Shown in pieces: positions 34,995 through 42,811 of a DNA stretch of 64,000 bases. Source of the stretch: an uncultured Collinsella sp. (GTDB lineage Bacteria > Actinomycetota > Coriobacteriia > Coriobacteriales > Coriobacteriaceae); contig CABRHS010000004.1 of the NCBI GenBank assembly GCA_902470815.1, positions 62,001 to 126,000 of the forward strand. Reading direction: 5' to 3'. The position numbers and the translations under genes are program-made. How positions within the stretch are numbered: the first letter of the stretch is position 1; every line of letters starts with the position of its first letter. The notes under the pieces were generated by a model that ran no database searches, was not told where the DNA came from, and worked only from the letters and a program-made list of their open reading frames with translations.

Positions 34995-35402
34995 TTGCGC
35001 GCAGCCCTCGCACATCCCGATACACGCCAGTTCATGAAGTTCGCCCTCGTGGGATTCGCCTCCCTCGCGGTCGAATACCTGTTCCTCGGCTATTTCCTCC
35101 AGGCGCTCAACATGAACTACCTCATGGCGACCACCATCGCCTTCATCATCTCGATCGTGGTGAACTACGTCCTTTCCATGCGGTACGTGTTCTCGCACAA
35201 GCAGGATATGAGCCGCAGGCGCGAGTTCACCATCTTCGCCGTACTCTCCGCGATCGGCCTTGGCCTCAATGACCTGTACATGTTCGTCGGCGTCAGCATC
35301 CTGAACATCGGCACCATGGCGATGAAGCTCATCTCGACCTTCTTCGTCACCTGGTACAACTACTTCAGCCGCCGCAAGTTCCTCGATGGCGGCAACCGCT
35401 AG
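34995..35402 (+). CDS. GtrA-family membrane protein (second copy)
   Basis: A 135-residue four-helix GtrA-like protein: RQFMKFALVGFASLAVEYLF, FIISIVVNYVLSMRYVFSHK, SRRREFTIFAVLSAIGLGLN, WYNYFSRRKFLDGG. It is clearly paralogous to the preceding gene; both share MSR(K/R)REF and the (R)KLFLDG/RKFLDG ending. I place the start at TTG 34995, with AGGAAG upstream, because this gives a length matching the first copy; an internal ATG at 35034 would cut the first helix. It has its own promoter and terminator. No glycosyltransferase is adjacent. Confidence 0.85.
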   Translation: MRAALAHPDTRQFMKFALVGFASLAVEYLFLGYFLQALNMNYLMATTIAFIISIVVNYVLSMRYVFSHKQDMSRRREFTIFAVLSAIGLGLNDLYMFVGVSILNIGTMAMKLISTFFVTWYNYFSRRKFLDGGNR

Positions 35403-35444
35403 CGCACGCGCGCGAACTCCCGGCAGCGGCCGCGATCCAGATTC

Positions 35445-35471
35445 AAAAAGGCGCTCTCGGGCGCCTTTTTT
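35445..35471 (+). terminator. Terminator after the second GtrA gene
   Basis: AAAAAGGCGC and GCGCCTTTTT with a 6-nt loop, ending in a run of six T; the flanking A/T runs make it potentially bidirectional. Confidence 0.9.
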
Positions 35472-35481
35472 CATGCGCGGC

Positions 35482-35760
35482 CGACCTTCAACCTTACAGT
35501 CAAACTTTAAACTCGTGACGGAACGCATCGGGTGCCGAAAACCAGTTGCCAAGCAGTATTTGAGCAGGTAGATAGTATTTTTTGACGCTAGCACCCTTGA
35601 AATGAACCCTCACCTTAAAGGTTAACTTGAAACTCCAAACTTGCTTCACATTTCATCATCGCCGCAGGTAATCGAAGCTTAAACCTTCAACCTGAACCTT
35701 AAAGATTCTCTAACGTTCAAGTTGAACTCGAAGCCAGTGATACTATGCATGATGTCAAAA
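35482..35760 (+). repeat. Leader with clustered CTTNAA-type repeats and palindromes
   Basis: This stretch of about 280 bp is AT-richer than its surroundings and non-coding. It is full of short related units: CTTNAA(C/G) elements back to back at about 35678-35704, another cluster at 35612-35640, and CTTCAAC/CTTTAAA near 35486-35511. It includes a perfect palindrome GTTCAA-G-TTGAAC (35715-35727), a similar NTTCAANNTGAAC exactly 30 bp upstream (35685-35697), ACCTT-A-AAGGT (35612-35622), and the direct repeat ACCTTAAAG (35612 and 35696). TTGAAC (35722-35727), a 16-bp spacer and TATGCA (35744-35749) could be the promoter of the secreted protein gene. Reading it as a multi-site operator region is inference. 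Confidence 0.55.
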
Positions 35761-35785
35761 GGTAAGCAGACAGACGAGGAAGCAC

Positions 35786-36844
35786 ATGGACGCAACTCCT
35801 AGCCTGCACGCCACGTGGCGCACGAGCCGCACCCGCCGCCTCATTGCCGGCGCGGGCATCACGGCAGCGCTCGCCGCAAGCGTGCTCCTCCCCGTCCCGG
35901 CAAGAGCAATCACCACCGAAACCGCAGCCACGCTCACCGAGACCCAGAAAAAAGTCGAGGAATCCGCCGCCGCATTCGACGAGGCGAGCAAGAACCTCGA
36001 CGAGCTCCAGGAGCAGATCGCGAAGAACGAGGCGCGTATCGCCGAGATCGAGCAGAAGCTCCCCGCCGCGCAGGAAAAAGCCAGTCGAGCCATGCGCGAG
36101 ATGTACAAGCACAGCAAGGGCTCCAACCCGCTCATGAGCTTCGTGCTCAACACGCAGAGCCTCGATGCGCTCATCTCGGGCATGAAGTACATGGACCAGG
36201 TCAACGACGCCAACGTGGGCGCGGTTCGGGACCTGAGCGACATGCAGGCCGAGCTCGAGACCGAGAAGACCAAGCTCAACACCGCAAAGGTCCAGGCCGA
36301 GGCTGAGAAGCAGACCGCCGCCGACGCGCTCGAGCAGGCGCAGCGGCTCCGCGAGGCCGCGCAGGCCCAGGCCGATGCGGAGGTCGCCGCCGAGACGGCC
36401 GCCCTCCAGCAGGCCGCCGGCGCCAACGGCACCTCCGCGCCTGCGGTCACGCCCAACAACTCCGTGGTCAATTGGGACATGGACCAGGCCTCCTTCGTCG
36501 GAGAGTGGGCCCCGCGCATCGACGCCTACCTCGCCGGCTCCCCGCTCGAGGGCCAGGGCGCGACGTTCGCCAACGCCGCCTGGACGTATGGCGTGGACCC
36601 GCGCTTCTCCCCCGCCATCTCCAACACGGAGAGCTCCAAGGGCCGCCACTGCTTCCGCCCCCACAACGCATGGGGCTGGGGCAACTCTAGCTGGGGCAGC
36701 TGGGAGGAGGCCATCAACGCTCACGTGTCCGGCCTTGCCCGCGGGTACGGCTACACCATCAGCGTGGCCGGCGCGCAGAAGTACTGCCCGCCCAATTGGT
36801 TCAATTGGTACAACAACACGCTGTCCGAGATGAACCGTATTTAG
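35786..36844 (+). CDS. Secreted coiled-coil protein with lysozyme-like C-terminal domain
   Basis: A 352-residue exported protein. The signal peptide is twin-Arg-containing but ordinary (Sec-type) and is cut after ARA near residue 41. Residues 45-210 form a long coiled coil like those of PcsB/FtsEX-activated peptidoglycan hydrolases (ETQKKVEESAAAFDEASKNL and LQEQIAKNEARIAEIEQKLP). A 110-residue C-terminal domain (NTESSKGRHCFRPHNAWGWG, then SWEEAINAHVSGLARGYG) resembles glucosaminidase/transglycosylase folds, with Glu in NTESS as possible catalytic acid. A role in cell-wall remodelling is likely; the enzymatic activity is inferred. It sits behind the unusual repeat-rich leader. Confidence 0.8.
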   Translation: MDATPSLHATWRTSRTRRLIAGAGITAALAASVLLPVPARAITTETAATLTETQKKVEESAAAFDEASKNLDELQEQIAKNEARIAEIEQKLPAAQEKASRAMREMYKHSKGSNPLMSFVLNTQSLDALISGMKYMDQVNDANVGAVRDLSDMQAELETEKTKLNTAKVQAEAEKQTAADALEQAQRLREAAQAQADAEVAAETAALQQAAGANGTSAPAVTPNNSVVNWDMDQASFVGEWAPRIDAYLAGSPLEGQGATFANAAWTYGVDPRFSPAISNTESSKGRHCFRPHNAWGWGNSSWGSWEEAINAHVSGLARGYGYTISVAGAQKYCPPNWFNWYNNTLSEMNRI

Positions 36845-36880
36845 CATCTAATAGGTCGCATATCTTACCGGCGTTCCCAC

Positions 36881-36914
36881 ATGGGCGGAGTCATGAGGCT
36901 CCGCCCATTTTTTT
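36881..36914 (+). terminator. Terminator of the secreted coiled-coil gene
   Basis: ATGGGCGGAG and CTCCGCCCAT (8-nt loop) followed by a run of T to 36914. Confidence 0.92.
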
Positions 36915-37034
36915 CGCTCGACCGAAAGAGAACGCGATCTCGCCGCCCCCCACGCCCCCCCCCTGCGCCCCCATGCGCGCCACGGCGCCCCTCGATGGTG
37001 CCCCGTGTGTTTTGCGCTTGGGCGCGGCGCGCCG

Positions 37035-37043
37035 TGCTACCAT
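37035..37043 (+). promoter_or_regulatory. Extended -10 promoter of the aminopeptidase gene
   Basis: TGC-TACCAT, 38 bp before the start codon. The same TGCTACCAT occurs at 42771-42779 before another gene. Confidence 0.45.
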
Positions 37044-37080
37044 GGCGTACGAGCGTAATCTCAATCGAAAGGAGCCCCTC

Positions 37081-38472
37081 ATGGAGCGACCGAACGCCTG
37101 GAAGAAATATGACGAGAAGGCCCTCGTCGAGCTCGAGGACCTCTGCGGCAAGTACCGCGCCTTCATCAGCGACAACAAGACCGAGCGCGAGTGCGTGACC
37201 TCATCCATCCAGCTCGCCGAGGCCGCCGGCTACGTCGACCTGGCCGCCTGCATCGCCGAGGGCCGCAAGCTGGAGCCCGGCGACAAGGTCTACGCCGTGA
37301 GCCACAACAAGACGCTCATGCTCGTGAACCTGGGCACCCGCCCCATGGAGCAGGGCCTGAACATCCTGGGCGCCCACATCGACTCCCCGCGCCTGGACCT
37401 CAAGCAGAACCCGCTGTACGAGGCAGGCGACATGGCCTACCTCGACACGCACTATTACGGCGGCGTCAAGGCCTACCACTGGGTGGCCACCCCGCTGGCC
37501 CTGCACGGCGTGATCTGCAAGAAGGACGGCATGACCGTCGAGATCGCCGTGGGCGAGGACGCCGACGACCCCGTGTTCTGCGTCTCCGACCTGCTCATCC
37601 ACCTTGCGAGCGAGCAGATGGAGAAGCCCGCCGGCAAGGCCGTCGATCATGAGAACCTCGATGTCATCGTCGGCGGCCGCCCCGTCGTGATCGAGGGCGA
37701 GGACGACGTCAAGGAGCCCGTCAAGCAGATGTTCCTCGACATCATCAAGGAGAAGTACGACATCGAGGAGGAGGACTTCCTCTCCGCCGAGATCGAGGTC
37801 GTTCCGGCCGGCCCCGCGCGCGAGCTCGGCTTCGACCGCTCCATGATCATCGGCCACGGCCAGGACGACCGCGTGTGCGCCTACACCTCGCTCGCGGCTC
37901 AGCTCGACGTGGCGCAGGTTGAGACCACGAGCGTCACCCTGCTCGTCGACAAGGAGGAGATCGGCAGCGTGGGCGCCTCCGGCATGACCAGCCGCTTCTT
38001 CGAGAACTCCATCGCCGAGGTCATGGCGCTCGCCGGCGAGGACGGCCCGCTGGCCCTGCGTCGCGCGCTCGCCAACTCCCGCATGCTCAGCTCCGACGTC
38101 TCCGCGGGCTTCGACCACCTCTACGCCGACCGCTTCGAGAAGAAGAACGCCGCCATCATGGGCCACGGCCTGTGCTTCAACAAGTACACGGGCTCCCGCG
38201 GCAAGGGCGGCTCCAATGACGCCGACGCCGAGTACTTCGCCCTGCTGCGCGACATCATGGACGAGGCCGGCGTGGACTACCAGACCTGCGAGCTCGGCCG
38301 CATCGGCGCGGGCGGCGGCGGCACCATCGCCTACATCCTGGCCGAGTACGGCATGGACGTGATCGACTCCGGCGTGGCCGTCATCTCCATGCACGCCCTG
38401 TGGGAGGTCACCAACAAGGCCGACATCTACGAGGCCTACAAGGGCTACAAGGCGTTCATCTCGCGCGCCTAG
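37081..38472 (+). CDS. M18-family aminopeptidase
   Basis: A 463-residue cytosolic zinc aminopeptidase (aspartyl aminopeptidase/ApeB-like) that removes N-terminal residues from peptides. Metal and catalytic blocks: LGAHIDSPRLDLKQNP (His, Asp), LVDKEEIGSVGASGMTSRFF (Glu-Glu), GHGQDDRVCAYTSL (bridging Asp region) and VAVISMHALWEVTNK (His). GAAAGGAG lies before the ATG at 37081. It has its own promoter and terminator. Codon use is very strongly biased to GC-ending codons, suggesting high expression. Confidence 0.93.
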   Translation: MERPNAWKKYDEKALVELEDLCGKYRAFISDNKTERECVTSSIQLAEAAGYVDLAACIAEGRKLEPGDKVYAVSHNKTLMLVNLGTRPMEQGLNILGAHIDSPRLDLKQNPLYEAGDMAYLDTHYYGGVKAYHWVATPLALHGVICKKDGMTVEIAVGEDADDPVFCVSDLLIHLASEQMEKPAGKAVDHENLDVIVGGRPVVIEGEDDVKEPVKQMFLDIIKEKYDIEEEDFLSAEIEVVPAGPARELGFDRSMIIGHGQDDRVCAYTSLAAQLDVAQVETTSVTLLVDKEEIGSVGASGMTSRFFENSIAEVMALAGEDGPLALRRALANSRMLSSDVSAGFDHLYADRFEKKNAAIMGHGLCFNKYTGSRGKGGSNDADAEYFALLRDIMDEAGVDYQTCELGRIGAGGGGTIAYILAEYGMDVIDSGVAVISMHALWEVTNKADIYEAYKGYKAFISRA

Positions 38473-38487
38473 CACCTGTGCATCCCA

Positions 38488-38524
38488 GCCGCGGGCCCGA
38501 TCGACTCGGCCCGCGGCTTTTTTG
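38488..38524 (+). terminator. Terminator of the aminopeptidase gene
   Basis: GCCGCGGGCC and GGCCCGCGGC stem, 10-nt loop, followed by seven T. Confidence 0.93.
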
Positions 38525-38557
38525 TTTCCAAGACCCCCGAACCCGCAAGGAGGCCGC

Positions 38558-39409
38558 ATGCTCCAGGCGATCATCTCGCCCGCCAAGCAAATGACCATCG
38601 CCGCCGACGCCTTCGCGCCCCGCGGAATCCCGCCGTTCCCCGAGCGGACCGCGCGAATCCTCCGGGCGCTGCGCGTTATCGAGCACGAGCACGGCGCAAA
38701 GGGCCTGCAGGAGCTCTGGGGCGTGAGCGACAGGCTCCTGACCGAGAACGTCGGGCGCCTGCATGGGTTCCGCCATATCGCGAGCACCGACGACCTGACG
38801 GATCCCTCCCTTGCCCGTCTCGTGAGCGCGGGCGCGTTCAGCTACGTGGGAATCCAATACCGAAGCATGGCCCCCGAGGTGCTGAGCGATGCGGCGCTCG
38901 AGTGGCTCCAGGGCCATCTGTGGATCTTGTCGGGCATGTACGGGTGCCTGAGGCCGTACGACGCGGTGCAGCCCTACAGGCTGGAGATGGGTGCCAAACT
39001 CGCCATAGGAGGCGCACGCAACCTGTATGCGTTCTGGGGCCCCGGCATCGCGAGGGAGATCTGCGGAATGGCGGGCGGGGGCGCGCAGGCTGCCCCCCTG
39101 CGCGATGCAGGCGCCCGGCCCGCGATCGTGAACCTCGCGAGCGCCGAGTACTCGAAAGCGGTCCTGCCACACCTGGACGATGCCACCGAGGTCGCCACCT
39201 GCGTGTTCTCGAGCAGCCTGCGCAACGGGCGCCCCGTGCAGAAATCAACCGAGAGCAAGACGGCCCGCGGGTCCATGGTTCGCTGGATGGCGGAACGCGA
39301 AGTCGAGATGACCGATGAGCTCAAGGGCTTCGACGTGGGGTTCCGCTACGCCCCCGAGCTCTCGAGCGACGAGGGGACGCGCAAGACGCTCGTCTTCATG
39401 AAGGCCTGA
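38558..39409 (+). CDS. yaaA: YaaA family protein (peroxide stress/DNA-binding)
   Basis: A 283-residue protein of the UPF0246/DUF328 family. It starts MLQAIISPAKQM and has RHIASTDDLTDPSLARLVSAG, LWILSGMYGCLRPYDAVQPY RLEMG, and the C-terminal ESKTARGSMVRWM to GFRYAPELSS. E. coli YaaA lowers free iron and protects DNA during peroxide stress and has a DNA-binding fold. GCAAGGAGG precedes the ATG. It lies between the aminopeptidase terminator and the convergent PfkB gene. Confidence 0.9.
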   Translation: MLQAIISPAKQMTIAADAFAPRGIPPFPERTARILRALRVIEHEHGAKGLQELWGVSDRLLTENVGRLHGFRHIASTDDLTDPSLARLVSAGAFSYVGIQYRSMAPEVLSDAALEWLQGHLWILSGMYGCLRPYDAVQPYRLEMGAKLAIGGARNLYAFWGPGIAREICGMAGGGAQAAPLRDAGARPAIVNLASAEYSKAVLPHLDDATEVATCVFSSSLRNGRPVQKSTESKTARGSMVRWMAEREVEMTDELKGFDVGFRYAPELSSDEGTRKTLVFMKA

Positions 39410-39421
39410 CGAGGGCCGGGG

Positions 39422-40345
39422 TTAACGCGCCGCCGCACGGATGGCCTCGGGGTCCGCATGCGCGCCGGAGATGCCTACGATGGCGGCGGCGACGCGGTTC
39501 GCGCGCGCGATGGCCTCCTCAGGAACCTCGCCGCGATGGAGCCCGACCATCAGCGCACCGATGTGGGAGTCGCCCGCGCCAATCGTGTCGACCACGCGCG
39601 CCGCGACCCCCGGCACCATGCCGCAGCGGCACCCATCGTCGTATCGGCACCCATCGGCGCCGAGCGTGGCGAACACCCTGTTCCCCACGCGGCGCGCAAG
39701 CGCCCTGACCGCGGACGGGACGTCCGCGCGCGCCTCTTCCCCGTCGCATAGGCGCGCGGCGAGCGCCATCGCCTCGTCCCCGTTCATGTGCAGCATGGGA
39801 CCGAGCGCGCACACGCGCTCGAGCAGGTCCCGCGGAATCGCGTCGGGGCGGGGACCCGGCGTGAAGAAGATCTCCTTGCCCGCGCAGGCCCGCTCCAAAA
39901 ACTCGACGATGACCGGGCCGGTTGGGTCCTCGATCTCAAGACCGCACACGTACACGGCGTCGATCGCATCCATGTCCAGCGCGTCGAACCACTCGGGCTC
40001 GTAGTGGTAATCGGCACCGTGGTAGGACACGAAGGTCCGCTCGCCGTCGGGCTCGACATAGCAGTAGCAGCAGCCGTTCTCCATGACGTCGTTCTCGACC
40101 AGCACCTCGACGCCCTCCGACGCCAGTCCCTTGCGAACGAAATCGCCGAACGCGCCCGTGCCCACAGGGCTGAAGAGGACGGAGGGCTCGCCCAGCGCGT
40201 GCGCGATGGAGAACGCGTTGAACGCGCAGCCGCCGAGCGCCATCTTCTGGCCGTACACCACCACGTCCTCGGCCGTGCACGGCAGCTTGTCCACATTGAT
40301 GACCACATCGACGCATGTGACTCCGATGAACAGCATCTTTCCCAC
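39422..40345 (-). CDS. PfkB-family carbohydrate kinase
   Basis: A 307-residue ribokinase-type sugar kinase. The N-terminal Gly pair region is QKMALGGCAFNAFSIAHALG and the C-terminal anion-hole/catalytic motif is VVDTIGAGDSHIGALMVG, with the catalytic Asp in GAGD. Glu-, Tyr- and Cys-rich segments in the middle form the lid. The substrate is probably a sugar or nucleoside. The start is GTG at 40345, with GAGGAGG 7 nt upstream (an ATG three codons later lacks spacing). It diverges from the GT2 gene. Confidence 0.9.
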   Translation of the reverse strand: MGKMLFIGVTCVDVVINVDKLPCTAEDVVVYGQKMALGGCAFNAFSIAHALGEPSVLFSPVGTGAFGDFVRKGLASEGVEVLVENDVMENGCCYCYVEPDGERTFVSYHGADYHYEPEWFDALDMDAIDAVYVCGLEIEDPTGPVIVEFLERACAGKEIFFTPGPRPDAIPRDLLERVCALGPMLHMNGDEAMALAARLCDGEEARADVPSAVRALARRVGNRVFATLGADGCRYDDGCRCGMVPGVAARVVDTIGAGDSHIGALMVGLHRGEVPEEAIARANRVAAAIVGISGAHADPEAIRAAAR

Positions 40346-40380
40346 GGCGACCCCTCCTCGATACAAATCGGCTCTGGGCA

Positions 40381-40386
40381 TATAAT
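40381..40386 (+). promoter_or_regulatory. -10 element of the GT2 gene
   Basis: A consensus TATAAT lies 50 bp before the GTG start; no clear -35 is seen. It is in the divergent gap with the PfkB gene. Confidence 0.5.
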
Positions 40387-40435
40387 AGCCAATAACACCT
40401 TGAGCACCCCGACCGCACCGCAGAAAGGCGTCCCC

Positions 40436-41488
40436 GTGACCGACCAGCCCCGCATCACCACCGCATCGAGCGCCGAGGGCGCCGCGACCACCGGCCACAT
40501 CGACAAGCTCGCGATCGTCGTCGTCACCTTCAAGCGACAGGAGCTGCTCGCCAAGCTCTTCGACTCGTTTTGCGCCCTCACGCGCGCCCCATGGCGCATC
40601 ATCATCGTGGACAACGAGCATTCCAATCGCACGCGCGAGATGGTCGAGGACCTCGGCCGCAGGACCGACGACCTCTGGGGTGTCGAGGGTGACGCGCCCG
40701 ACGCGGAGGGCGGCACCGCGCGCGTGGTCTATGCGCCGCAAGAGGACAACCTGGGCGGCGCCGGCGGCTTCTCCGCCGGTGTGAAGCGCGGCTACGAGCT
40801 GGGTGCCGAATGGTTCTGGGTCATGGACGACGACGTCATGGTGGTGCCCGAGGCGCTCGATCGACTCGAGCCCTGGACCCGGACGCACCGCGTGGTCCAA
40901 GGCTCCCGGTACGACTACGACGGCGGCCCCTTCTACTGGCAGTATCACTTCATCGTCCCCCTGGGCATCCCCAATCCCATCGCCCCCGCGGCGTTCGGCG
41001 ACGAGGGGTACCGGACCATGAACACGATGTGCTTCGAGGGCGGCCTGTTCGCCCGCAGCGTGGTGGACGAGATCGGCTTTCCCGACCCGCGCTTCTTCAT
41101 CTACTGGGATGACACGGTCTACGGCTACCTGGCCTCCAAGGTCACCGAGGCGATCGTGGTGCCCGATATCATCCTCCAGCGCACCCGAGACATCCCCAAC
41201 TGGGACATCGCCGGCGTGCGCCAGCTCAACGGCACGTCCGACATGAACCGCTACCACATCATGCGCAACCGCGGCTATATGATGCAGTACTTCCGCCTGC
41301 ACGGCGATTACAACCGCTTCCTGTTCGGCCTGGGGACCGCCGCGACCTTCGCCAAGGAGGTCATCCGCCTGATCGCCGTCGACCACAAGTTCAAGACGGG
41401 CATGCCGGCGCTCTTCCGCGGCATGCGCGATGCGCGCAAGATCTACCGCGACGCGACCTGGGAGCCCATGCCCCGACTGCGCGGCTAA
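40436..41488 (+). CDS. GT2-family glycosyltransferase
   Basis: A 350-residue glycosyltransferase with a GT-A fold: IVVVTFKRQELLAKLFDSF, IIIVDNEHSNRT, EDNLGGAGGFSAGVKRG (typical of galactofuranosyl/rhamnosyl transferases), and the metal-binding WVMDDDVMVVPEAL. A second acidic site follows in FIYWDDTVYGYLA. It probably adds a sugar to cell-wall or capsular glycan using a nucleotide sugar. The GTG start has GAAAGGCG upstream. No other polysaccharide genes are adjacent. Confidence 0.9.
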   Translation: MTDQPRITTASSAEGAATTGHIDKLAIVVVTFKRQELLAKLFDSFCALTRAPWRIIIVDNEHSNRTREMVEDLGRRTDDLWGVEGDAPDAEGGTARVVYAPQEDNLGGAGGFSAGVKRGYELGAEWFWVMDDDVMVVPEALDRLEPWTRTHRVVQGSRYDYDGGPFYWQYHFIVPLGIPNPIAPAAFGDEGYRTMNTMCFEGGLFARSVVDEIGFPDPRFFIYWDDTVYGYLASKVTEAIVVPDIILQRTRDIPNWDIAGVRQLNGTSDMNRYHIMRNRGYMMQYFRLHGDYNRFLFGLGTAATFAKEVIRLIAVDHKFKTGMPALFRGMRDARKIYRDATWEPMPRLRG

Positions 41489-41585
41489 GCTGAGGGCCGC
41501 ACTTCTCCACACCCTTTCCTCGTATGTCGGAACTTTGCGTTGCTTGGGCGCGTGGGGTGGTTTTTGCCGCAGATGGGTACGAGAA

Positions 41586-41605
41586 TCTCGTGAGCAATCA
41601 CGAGA
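41586..41605 (+). promoter_or_regulatory. Hairpin just before a ribosome-binding site
   Basis: TCTCGTG and CACGAGA (6-nt loop) end where the ribosome site of the 41615 gene begins (GAGGCGG). It could modulate its translation. Confidence 0.35.
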
Positions 41606-41614
41606 GGCGGCAAG

Positions 41615-42697
41615 ATGACCCAAGAAGACAAGATGCGCACCGACGCGCCCGCGCGCGACCCGTTCGCCGATGCGCCGGCGCGCGACCCGCATACCGGCGC
41701 GCCCGCACCACAGGTGCTCACTGAAGATGAACAACATCGGAGCCCGTATGCCGCGTACCTGGGATCCCCCGAGAACCGCATAGGGTCCACCCAGCCGATC
41801 GCGGTGCGTCGCGGCCTGTTCGACGGCATCTCCGTGGCGCAGGTCATAGCGGCCTCCGCGGCGGCGGCGACGTCGATGCTCCTCGCCTCGCGCATCGGCA
41901 TCGCCGGGTCCGTCATCGGCGCTGCCGTGAGCTCAATGGTCACGGTCATCTGCTCGCAGCTGTACAGGAACGCCCTCGACGCGAGCGCGGAGAAGCTCAA
42001 GGAGAAGCAGATGCTCGCCGCGTCCGCGCATGGGGGGCCAAGGCAGGAAGACGCCCGGGGACACGCCACGCCGCAGACACGTGGCGGCGTTGCGGGGCAG
42101 GGCGGCTCCGCGACGGAGGGCCGGGTCCTCACCGCGCGAATCGCCCCCACGAAACTCCAGGCGAGGGCCGCGGCCGAGCGCAGCGCGAGCAAGCGAAAGG
42201 TCGCCCTGGCGTCCGCCGTCATCGCGCTCGCCGCGGTGGCGGCCACGGCAGGCGTCATCATGCTCGGAACCGCGGGCGAGGGCCTTGGGGCCAAGACCGA
42301 GCCGATCTTCCAGCCGAGTGCCCAGGAACCCGTCGCGTCCGAGCAGCCGGCAGCGGAACCGATTCCCGACGACGGCCGACCGCAAGACGCCACTGGCACG
42401 GATGCCGGCCTGGATGGCGCCGACGAGGCGCCGGTGACCCCGCCCGCCGCGACGACCGGCGACGAGCAGGGAGGGTCGCAGGGGACGCCGCAAAAGGACC
42501 CCGCCGCGAGCGGCGGTACCGGTTCGGATGCCGCTTCCGACGGCGATGGAGCGGCGCCCGCTCCGGGCGACTCGCCGTCCGGCACGCCCTCTTCCGACGC
42601 CTCCCCATCATCCAGCCGGCCCGCGCAATCGCCCTCAAAGGGCGCTGGATCCGCTGCCGGCGCATCCGGTGCGGGCATCGACCCGAACGGCGCGTAA
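41615..42697 (+). CDS. Membrane protein with Pro/Ser/Gly-rich C-terminal region
   Basis: A 360-residue protein of unknown function. A hydrophilic start (1-70) is followed by two hydrophobic helices at about 73-108, as a hairpin (SVAQVIAASAAAATSMLLAS, then AGSVIGAAVSSMVTVICSQ). A basic linker, a third helix at about 192-214 (VALASAVIALAAVAATAGVI), and 145 residues of low-complexity Ala/Gly/Ser/Pro/Asp tail complete it. The tail is probably outside the cell. GAGGCGG precedes the ATG. No family is recognised; the next gene also carries a Pro/Ala/Glu-rich region. Confidence 0.65.
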   Translation: MTQEDKMRTDAPARDPFADAPARDPHTGAPAPQVLTEDEQHRSPYAAYLGSPENRIGSTQPIAVRRGLFDGISVAQVIAASAAAATSMLLASRIGIAGSVIGAAVSSMVTVICSQLYRNALDASAEKLKEKQMLAASAHGGPRQEDARGHATPQTRGGVAGQGGSATEGRVLTARIAPTKLQARAAAERSASKRKVALASAVIALAAVAATAGVIMLGTAGEGLGAKTEPIFQPSAQEPVASEQPAAEPIPDDGRPQDATGTDAGLDGADEAPVTPPAATTGDEQGGSQGTPQKDPAASGGTGSDAASDGDGAAPAPGDSPSGTPSSDASPSSSRPAQSPSKGAGSAAGASGAGIDPNGA

Positions 42698-42770
42698 GTC
42701 GCGAAAAAGGCCGCACGGGGCGGTGAGGCGGCCCCACATCGAGGGGACCCGCACGTCCCGGGCGGCTGGA

Positions 42771-42779
42771 TGCTACCAT
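42771..42779 (+). promoter_or_regulatory. Extended -10 promoter (TGC-TACCAT)
   Basis: Identical to the 37035-37043 element; 33 bp before the start at 42812. Confidence 0.45.
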
Positions 42780-42811
42780 GGGTTCCTGAACTCAAACGGA
42801 AAAGGACCCAC

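Noticed and set aside
35482..35760. A CRISPR array or origin iterons
   Set aside because: Units are only 6-7 bp, degenerate and without uniform spacers, and no cas or replication genes are nearby.
39422..41737. A single 771-codon minus-strand gene
   Set aside because: Only its C-terminal 307 residues are a PfkB kinase with its own GTG and ribosome site; the upstream part is the antisense of the GT2 gene.
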